DNA from: SIG565 sp045613385
Lineage (GTDB): Bacteria; Bacillota; Clostridia; Oscillospirales; Acutalibacteraceae
Reading direction: 5' to 3'
Assembly: GCA_045613385.1 (NCBI GenBank)
Contig: JAZLAW010000006.1
Coordinates: 1-64,000, forward strand
Length of the DNA stretch: 64,000 nucleotides
Shown here one piece after another: positions 58,018 through 64,000 of this stretch. The notes beneath the pieces were generated by a model, which searched no databases, was not told the DNA's origin, and was given only the letters and a program-made list of their open reading frames with translations. Each line of letters opens with the position of its first letter. The stretch's first letter is position 1. A program made the translations under genes and the position numbers.

Positions 58018-59484
58018 ATGGAACTGCATATTCGGTTTAAAAGTATAGCAAGACAACTTACGGTAAACGTACTTCTGGTCGTTTGCCTTTTTGTCGTTGT
58101 TGCCGAGATAATACTTTTTTCATTTGTCAGAACCTTTTTTGTAGAACGGGTACGTGCCAGAGCTAACGAGTATGCGCAGGAATTTTCGGTACTGTCACTG
58201 GCATCACCCGAAAGTTTTTATTCTACGGCGCGGGAATATGCCGAAAATTTCCAGTATAAAGATAGGGTTGAAATAGAAATAATCGATGCTTACGGCAATG
58301 TTTTTATGTCGACAAACGGATTTTTACCGAGCGAAGATGCAAAAAAGCCCGACTATGAGGCGGCACTTGTAAGTGCTGATGGAACCGCATACATAGAAAC
58401 GAAAACCGAGTTTGGTGAGCCGGTGCTTTGCGGCACCAACCTGCTTACCGATTACGGAAAAGGCTCTAACGGTGCAATACGTTGGAGAGTATCGCTTGAG
58501 AATATGAACCGTTCGGTCAGAACCTTGTGGATAATTTTCGCAGGTGTCGGCGTGTCGATGATAGCTATAACTGCGGTTATGGGACTTTACTTTACTAAGT
58601 CTATCGCAAAACCGATACGCGAAGTCAGTGCTGCGGCAAGAAAAATCGCATCGGGTGACTTTGAAACTTCGATAGTTATTAATAAAAACGATGAGATTGG
58701 TGAACTTTGCGACTCTATAAACTATATGGCATCCGAACTCAGACGCGCTGAAAATATGAAGAATGATTTTATTTCTTCTGTGTCACACGAACTCAGGACA
58801 CCGCTTACCGCCATTCGTGGTTGGGGTGAGACGGCAAAAATGTCGGTCGGCACCGACCCGCAAATAGTGGAAAAAGGTTTGTCGGTTGTATTAAACGAAG
58901 CCGAGAGACTGTCGGGTCTTGTTGAAGAGCTTCTCGACTTTTCACGTATGCAGTCGGGCAGGATGACGGTTAATACAAGTCCGATAGGCGTATCAAGTCT
59001 GCTTTCAGAAGTTACCGATATGTATAAAGAATTTGCTTCGCAACACGAAATTTCCCTGTCGTTTATTGAACCGAAATTTGATTCAACGATTTTAGGTGAT
59101 AAAAACCGTCTCAAGCAGGTGTTTATTAATATAATTGATAACGCCGTAAAATATACCGAATCGGGCGGTCAGGTACTGATTGAACAAAGTCAGGATGATG
59201 CTTGTGTAAGGGTTGTTGTTAAGGATACAGGTGTCGGTATACCCGCACAGGATATAGATAGGGTAAAAGAAAAATTCTTCAAATCAAATAAAACGGTACG
59301 TGGCTCAGGCATAGGCCTTGCGGTTGCCGATGAAATCGTAAAGCAACACAAAGGGCTGATTTTCATTGAAAGTACCGAAGGCGTCGGAACGACCGTTACT
59401 GTGGCATTGCCGCTTTATGAAGAACCCCAAACAGAAGAAATCAACGAAATCGAAGTAGAGCCGGAAAATGACGGCAAAATATAA
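58018..59484 (+). CDS. Sensor histidine kinase
   Basis: 488 residues. Helix 1 at about 15-38, an external sensor domain of about 130 residues, helix 2 at about 172-195, then HAMP (SIAKPIREVSAAARKIASGD). HisKA has the phospho-His in SSVSHELRTPLTAIRGWGE; the HATPase has NIIDNAVKY, DTGVGIP and GSGIGLAV. An acidic tail ends the protein. Partner of the regulator 20 bases upstream. Confidence 0.93.
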   Translation: MELHIRFKSIARQLTVNVLLVVCLFVVVAEIILFSFVRTFFVERVRARANEYAQEFSVLSLASPESFYSTAREYAENFQYKDRVEIEIIDAYGNVFMSTNGFLPSEDAKKPDYEAALVSADGTAYIETKTEFGEPVLCGTNLLTDYGKGSNGAIRWRVSLENMNRSVRTLWIIFAGVGVSMIAITAVMGLYFTKSIAKPIREVSAAARKIASGDFETSIVINKNDEIGELCDSINYMASELRRAENMKNDFISSVSHELRTPLTAIRGWGETAKMSVGTDPQIVEKGLSVVLNEAERLSGLVEELLDFSRMQSGRMTVNTSPIGVSSLLSEVTDMYKEFASQHEISLSFIEPKFDSTILGDKNRLKQVFINIIDNAVKYTESGGQVLIEQSQDDACVRVVVKDTGVGIPAQDIDRVKEKFFKSNKTVRGSGIGLAVADEIVKQHKGLIFIESTEGVGTTVTVALPLYEEPQTEEINEIEVEPENDGKI

Positions 59485-59496
59485 GGATTGATAAAA

Positions 59497-60423
59497 ATGA
59501 GCAAATGTAAATATACGTCCATCGGCGGACAGGCGCTGATAGAAGGCATTATGATGCGCGGACCTCGGCGTACTGCGATGGCGGTAAGGGTGCCGGACGG
59601 AAGTATTGATATCAGTGAAATTACTTTTTCATCGGTTAAAGAAAAGGTAAAAATTTTAAATCTGCCGATTATTCGCGGTGTTGTAAACTTTGTAGAATCA
59701 ATGATTCAGGGCTATAAAGCACTTAGCATCTCAGCTGAAAAATCGGGATTTGCCGATGAAGAAGACGGCGAAAAAACACCGTCGGGTGTTATGGCGGCAA
59801 TTATGGCGGTGGCATCGGTTTTGGCGGTGGTACTGTCGGTATTTTTGTTTGTATATCTCCCCGCCCTTGCTTTTGACGGACTGATGTGGGCTTTCGGTAA
59901 CTCTATTGAATTTTTAGCCCCGCTTTTTGAGGGAATAATCAAAATTATTATTATGGTAATTTATATGTTCCTGGTATCGCGTATGAAGGACATAAAACGC
60001 GTGTTTATGTACCACGGTGCCGAGCACAAAACCATATTCTGCTATGAAGCAGGTGAAGAGCTGACGGTAGAAAATATTAAAAAGCATCGCCGTTTTCATC
60101 CGCGTTGCGGAACATCGTTTCTGATTTTGATGTTAATAGTCAGCATCGCTATTTCTTCACTTATAACCATTCTTTTCCCGACGCTTCGCTCATATACGCT
60201 TCTTTGGGTAGCGGTAAAAATTTTATTTGTACCATTTATTTGCGGTGTGGGATATGAACTTATAAAATTTTGCGGTAAATACGATAACATAGTTACAAAA
60301 ATTATTTCCGCGCCGGGCATGTGGCTTCAGAGAATTACTACGGTAGAACCCGATGACAGTATGATTGAAGTGGCAGTAGCCGCTATGAAAGAAGTAATAC
60401 CTGAAAAAACAGAGGCAGAATAA
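59497..60423 (+). CDS. DUF1385 membrane protein
   Basis: 308 residues from the ATG at 59497 with AAGGA upstream. The conserved N-terminus GGQALIEGIMMRGP, about five hydrophobic helices, and the central AEHKTIFCYEAGEELT, RFHPRCGTSF mark DUF1385 (YqhQ-like). It commonly precedes prmC in Firmicutes, as here, with a one-base overlap. Function unknown. Confidence 0.9.
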   Translation: MSKCKYTSIGGQALIEGIMMRGPRRTAMAVRVPDGSIDISEITFSSVKEKVKILNLPIIRGVVNFVESMIQGYKALSISAEKSGFADEEDGEKTPSGVMAAIMAVASVLAVVLSVFLFVYLPALAFDGLMWAFGNSIEFLAPLFEGIIKIIIMVIYMFLVSRMKDIKRVFMYHGAEHKTIFCYEAGEELTVENIKKHRRFHPRCGTSFLILMLIVSIAISSLITILFPTLRSYTLLWVAVKILFVPFICGVGYELIKFCGKYDNIVTKIISAPGMWLQRITTVEPDDSMIEVAVAAMKEVIPEKTEAE

Positions 60424-61256
60424 TGACAATTTTTACGGCATATAACGATGCGAAAAAAGCGCTGAAATCGGCCGGTATAGGTTCGGCAAATTTTGAAGCA
60501 AAACAGATAATAAAATATGTTACGGGATATTCAAACAGTGAGATACTGTCTCTTTACAACAGTAAACTTACCCCACTACAGCAAACAGCATATAATTCAA
60601 TTTTAAACCGCAGACTTTCACGTTATCCGTTACAGTATATTTTGGGCGAGTGGTCATTTTACGGACTTGACTTTTCGGTCGGAGAAGGGGTTTTGATACC
60701 GCGCGCCGATACAGAAACACTGGTCGATACCGCGCTTGATTATTTAAAGGAAAAGCAAAATCCCGCAGTGCTCGATTTGTGTTCGGGCAGCGGTTGTGTG
60801 GCGGTGACCATTGCAAAAAACAAAGAGTGTACGGTTGATGCGTTGGAAAAGTATGATGCGGCATTCGGTTATTTAGAAAAAAATATAGTGAAAAACGCGG
60901 CGTCGGTAAGCGCTAAAAAGGGTGATGTATTCAATTTTACACCCGATAAGAAATATGATTTGATTGTGAGTAATCCGCCTTATATTTCGGCGGTAGGTAT
61001 GGAAATTATTGATGAAGAAACATCTCACGAGCCCGATTCGGCACTCTACGGCGGCGAAGACGGTCTGCTTTTTTACAGATGTATCTTAAGCCGATATAAA
61101 AAGTATCTGAAACCGGGCGGAATGATGGCACTCGAAATAGGTTTTGACCAATGTGAAGAAGTTAAGGAATTATTTTTATCAAACGGGTTTCACTCTGTTG
61201 GCACCAAGGATGACTACGGCGGAATTCAAAGAGTTGTTTTTGGGACAGTAGAATAG
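60423..61256 (+). CDS. prmC: Release factor glutamine methyltransferase PrmC
   Basis: 277 residues. Methylates the Gln of the GGQ motif of RF1 and RF2. N-terminal helical domain, YILGEWSFYG, RADTETLVDTAL, SAM motif VLDLCSGSGCVAVTIA and catalytic NPPYIS. prfA, often its neighbour, is not adjacent. Confidence 0.94.
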   Translation: MTIFTAYNDAKKALKSAGIGSANFEAKQIIKYVTGYSNSEILSLYNSKLTPLQQTAYNSILNRRLSRYPLQYILGEWSFYGLDFSVGEGVLIPRADTETLVDTALDYLKEKQNPAVLDLCSGSGCVAVTIAKNKECTVDALEKYDAAFGYLEKNIVKNAASVSAKKGDVFNFTPDKKYDLIVSNPPYISAVGMEIIDEETSHEPDSALYGGEDGLLFYRCILSRYKKYLKPGGMMALEIGFDQCEEVKELFLSNGFHSVGTKDDYGGIQRVVFGTVE

Positions 61257-61306
61257 ATACAATAAGTATACAAACAAAATTTATATAGATTAAGGGGACA
61301 AGAAAA

Positions 61307-62392
61307 ATGGCAGAAGACAGAAGCAAGGCTCTCGAAACGGCGTTATCCCAAATTGAAAAGCAGTACGGAAAAGGCGCGGTTATGCGACTTGGTGAAAATT
61401 ACGGTATGAATGTTGAGCATATAAAGACAGGCTCGGTATCACTTGACTTGGCACTCGGTATCGGCGGTGTGCCGCGCGGAAGAATTGTGGAAATCTATGG
61501 ACCGGAATCTTCAGGTAAGACCACGGTTGCGCTTCATATTGTTGCCGAAGCACAGAAAAACGGCGGAAACGCCGCGTTTATAGATGTTGAACACGCGCTC
61601 GACCCCGAATATTCAAAAAATCTCGGCGTTGATATTGATTCTTTGCTTGTTTCACAACCCGATACGGGCGAACAGGCGCTCGAAATTACCGAAGCGCTTG
61701 TACGTTCGGGCGCTATCGATGTTGTAGTAATCGACTCGGTAGCCGCATTGGTACCCAAAGCAGAAATTGAAGGCGATATGGGAGATAACCACGTTGGTCT
61801 CCACGCGCGTCTTATGTCGCAGGGACTCAGAAAGTTAGCAGGGGTAATTTCAAAATCAAACTGCGTTGCTATATTTATTAATCAGTTGCGCGATAAAATC
61901 GGTGTAATTTACGGTAGCAGCGAAACTACAACAGGCGGCCGTGCGCTTAAGTTCTATTCAAGTGTGCGTATTGATATCCGCAGAGTAGAAACCATAAAGA
62001 ACAATGGAGAAATGATTGGCTCACGCACCCGCGCTAAGATTGTTAAAAACAAGGTTGCGCCACCCTTCAGAGAAGCTGAATTTGATATTATGTACGGAAC
62101 GGGTATCTCGCGCGTCGGGGAAATAGTCGACCTTGGCGTTAAGTTCGAAGTTCTTCGCCGTAGCGGTGCTTGGTTCTATTATGGAGAAACCAGAATTGGT
62201 CAGGGCAGAGACAATGTGAAACAACTGCTCACAGACAACACTGAACTTGCAAACGAAATCGAGCAGAAGATTTACGATGCAATGGCGGGTATAGCCACAG
62301 AAAAACCGGAAGTTTCGGAAATGCCGATGCCCGAAGACACCGAAATCCGCCCACGCAGAAAGGTTAATATAGACATTACGGTTGATGAATAA
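61307..62392 (+). CDS. recA: Recombinase RecA
   Basis: 361 residues. Walker A GPESSGKTT, Walker B VVVIDSVAAL, loop L1 GDMGDNHVGLHARLMSQ, loop L2 GVIYGSSETTTGG. Filament-forming strand-exchange ATPase and SOS co-protease. AAGGGGAC precedes the ATG. No LexA-type box is recognisable in the 50 bases upstream. It overlaps recX by one base. Confidence 0.98.
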   Translation: MAEDRSKALETALSQIEKQYGKGAVMRLGENYGMNVEHIKTGSVSLDLALGIGGVPRGRIVEIYGPESSGKTTVALHIVAEAQKNGGNAAFIDVEHALDPEYSKNLGVDIDSLLVSQPDTGEQALEITEALVRSGAIDVVVIDSVAALVPKAEIEGDMGDNHVGLHARLMSQGLRKLAGVISKSNCVAIFINQLRDKIGVIYGSSETTTGGRALKFYSSVRIDIRRVETIKNNGEMIGSRTRAKIVKNKVAPPFREAEFDIMYGTGISRVGEIVDLGVKFEVLRRSGAWFYYGETRIGQGRDNVKQLLTDNTELANEIEQKIYDAMAGIATEKPEVSEMPMPEDTEIRPRRKVNIDITVDE

Positions 62393-63015
62393 TGAAAATT
62401 ACCGAAATTAAAGCCGAACGCGGACATTTATACAAAGTAATCTTTGATAATGGGAAAATCGCCTTTTTAGATAAGGATTATTGTATTGAAAAAGGCTTAA
62501 GACAAGAAACAGAAATAGATAACGATACTCTTAAAACATTTGTAAAGGAGTCGGATTACCGCCGCGCACTTTCCCGCGCTGTTTGGTATATTGAGCGCGG
62601 CAGTATGTCGGCAAGGAAACTTTTTGAAAAGTTAAGACAAGCATCTTTCCAGAAAGAAACTACCGAAAAGGTAGTAATCAGAATGACAGAACTCGGTCTT
62701 ATTAACGATGCGGCGTTTGCTGAACGACTTGCCGAAGAGTATTTATCAAGATGTGTGTCGGTGAGAGAAGCTGAGCAAAAAATGATAAGCAAAGGACTCG
62801 ACCGCGAAACTGTTAAGGCAGCACTTGATTTGTTCGAAGTCGATCCGTGCCAACAGATAAAATCGGTAATAAACAAAAATTATCGGCAGAAATTGGTTAG
62901 CGAAGAAGGCATAAAAAAGGTCTTCGCAGCGCTTCAAAGAAAAGGTTTTAATTATTCGGATATAAAACGAGTTTTAGCAGAGTATAGCGAACAATTAAGG
63001 TACAGTGAGGAATAG
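62392..63015 (+). CDS. recX: Regulatory protein RecX
   Basis: 207 residues, the long Firmicutes form. Three-helix repeats with the words RRALSRAVWYIERGSMSARKLFEKL (key: SRAVWYI), GLINDAAFAERLAEEYL and GFNYSDIKRVLAEY. RecX limits RecA filament growth. Directly after recA with one-base overlap. Confidence 0.9.
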   Translation: MKITEIKAERGHLYKVIFDNGKIAFLDKDYCIEKGLRQETEIDNDTLKTFVKESDYRRALSRAVWYIERGSMSARKLFEKLRQASFQKETTEKVVIRMTELGLINDAAFAERLAEEYLSRCVSVREAEQKMISKGLDRETVKAALDLFEVDPCQQIKSVINKNYRQKLVSEEGIKKVFAALQRKGFNYSDIKRVLAEYSEQLRYSEE

Positions 63016-63016
63016 T

Positions 63017-64000
63017 ATGGGATACAAAGTTGCGCTCGTGTCACTCGGGTGCCCTAAAAATCAGGTAGATGCAGAAGGTATGCTCTATCTGTTAAAAGAA
63101 GCAGGATTTGAAATTGGTGTTGCAGAGGCCGATGCCGACGCGATAATCATAAACACCTGCGGATTTATAGAAGAGGCAAAAAGCGAAGCCATTGAAAATA
63201 TTATTGAGGCGGCAAAGTATAAAACAGAAGGTGTCTGCAAGGCAATTATTGTGACAGGCTGCCTGGCCGAGCGCTATCGGGATGATATCACCGAAGAAAT
63301 ACCCGAAACCGATGTTGTTGTCGGAATCGGCAGCAATAAAGATATTGCCCAGATAGTAAAGGATGCGATTGAAGGCAAAAAGAAAAACAGTTACGGCGCT
63401 AAGGAAGACCTGGATATGAACACACCGAGAATTTTAGGTGGATATCCTTTTACGGCATATATTAAAATAGCCGATGGTTGCAATAACTGTTGTACATATT
63501 GTGCGATACCCTTAATTCGCGGTAAGATGCGTAGCCGCAAAATTGAAGATATCGTTGCCGAAGCCGAAAAATTGGCAAACGATGGCGTTAAGGAGTTGGT
63601 GGTTGTAGCACAGGACACCACTGCTTACGGCCAAGATATTTATGGGGTGGCAAAACTCGCAGAGTTACTGCAGAGACTAAGCAAGATAGATGGTATACGC
63701 TGGATAAGAACACTTTACACCTATCCTGAAAAGATAACCGATGAGCTGATTGATACGGTGGCGCGGAATGACAAATTGGTAAAATATTTCGACATACCGC
63801 TCCAACACGCTGATGGTGATATTTTAAAGCGGATGAACCGCCGGGGAAATGCGGTAGAATATGAAAAACTGATACAAAAATTACGAAAAGAAATACCCGA
63901 GGTTACCATTCGCACCACCTTTATTACAGGTTTCCCGGGAGAAACCGATAAGCAGTTTGAAACACTTCATTCATTTATAAAGGAAATGAAGTTTGACCGA
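63017..64000 (+). CDS. rimO: Ribosomal protein S12 methylthiotransferase RimO (3' end outside window)
   Basis: The open frame runs from the ATG at 63017 to the right edge, 328 codons, with GAGGA upstream. N-terminal MTTase domain: SLGCPKNQVDAEGML, NTCGFIEEAK, VTGCLAERY give the three cluster Cys. Radical-SAM cluster CNNCCTYC (CxxxCxxC) lies near residue 155. SLGCPKNxVD distinguishes RimO from MiaB. It adds a methylthio group to Asp of S12. The TRAM domain is cut off. Confidence 0.94.
   Translation, partial: MGYKVALVSLGCPKNQVDAEGMLYLLKEAGFEIGVAEADADAIIINTCGFIEEAKSEAIENIIEAAKYKTEGVCKAIIVTGCLAERYRDDITEEIPETDVVVGIGSNKDIAQIVKDAIEGKKKNSYGAKEDLDMNTPRILGGYPFTAYIKIADGCNNCCTYCAIPLIRGKMRSRKIEDIVAEAEKLANDGVKELVVVAQDTTAYGQDIYGVAKLAELLQRLSKIDGIRWIRTLYTYPEKITDELIDTVARNDKLVKYFDIPLQHADGDILKRMNRRGNAVEYEKLIQKLRKEIPEVTIRTTFITGFPGETDKQFETLHSFIKEMKFDR

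Noticed and set aside
61257..61306. LexA box before recA
   Set aside because: No GAAC-N4-GTTC or close variant is present in the gap.
1..64000. CRISPR arrays, insertion sequences and prophage genes
   Set aside because: No regularly spaced identical repeats of CRISPR size, no transposase, integrase or phage structural genes were recognised.

Overview
The window looks like a stretch of a low-GC, spore-forming Firmicutes (Clostridia-type) chromosome around the replication origin. Evidence: the order dnaA, dnaN, yaaA (S4), recF, remB, gyrB, gyrA on the minus strand; parA/parB with three parS-like sites; spoVAE, spoIIID and a SpoVB-like flippase; Gram-positive style ribosome binding sites. The placement is inference from gene content; no genus can be named from the sequence alone.

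Layout. 1-160: a strong leftward promoter and leader of rRNA-operon type, its genes lying outside the window. 0.3-4.1 kb: a heterodimeric ABC exporter. 4.1-4.5 kb: an intergenic array of small hairpins. 4.5-7.3 kb: rpsO-pnp with structured leaders. 7.4-9.8 kb: zapA and a U32 peptidase. 9.8-10.6 kb: a tiny membrane protein and a second hairpin array. 10.6-14 kb: an unknown protein, rsmA, parB, parA, and between rsmA and parB a palindromic site with the 11-6-11 layout of a Xer/dif recombination site. 14-23.8 kb: spoVAE, two PH-domain membrane proteins, rarA, a flippase, queG, tadA, an ABC exporter and a CPBP protease. 23.8-32.6 kb: the gyrase-to-dnaA block with a candidate oriC between dnaN and dnaA.

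32.6-44.1 kb: a DUF3048 lipoprotein, tRNA-Arg, an epimerase, then a four-gene DpnII-type restriction-modification island bracketed by 39-bp inverted repeats, an SGNH hydrolase, and a Gld-like ABC operon with a DUF4340 protein. 44.3-46.9 kb: a DUF1015 protein, tRNA-Met and tRNA-Glu, a duplication of the tRNA-Glu 3' end, and a ribbon-helix-helix gene divergent from a frameshifted SLOG gene. 46.9-49.4 kb: CapA-like protein, spoIIID with a sigma-E-like promoter, and a lipoprotein behind a structured, terminator-bearing leader RNA. 49.4-55.9 kb: a hexuronate operon (GH4 glycosidase, uxaB, uxaA, uxaC) with a divergent AraC regulator. 55.9-64 kb: lipoprotein, two-component system, DUF1385, prmC, recA, recX and the start of rimO, all on the plus strand.

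The most unusual items are the dif-like palindrome about 20 kb from dnaA, the inverted repeats around the restriction island together with an operator placed inside the dam promoter, the leader RNA at 49.2-49.3 kb, the two hairpin arrays, and the tRNA-Glu end duplication. All family calls come from motifs read in the sequence; no database search was run.
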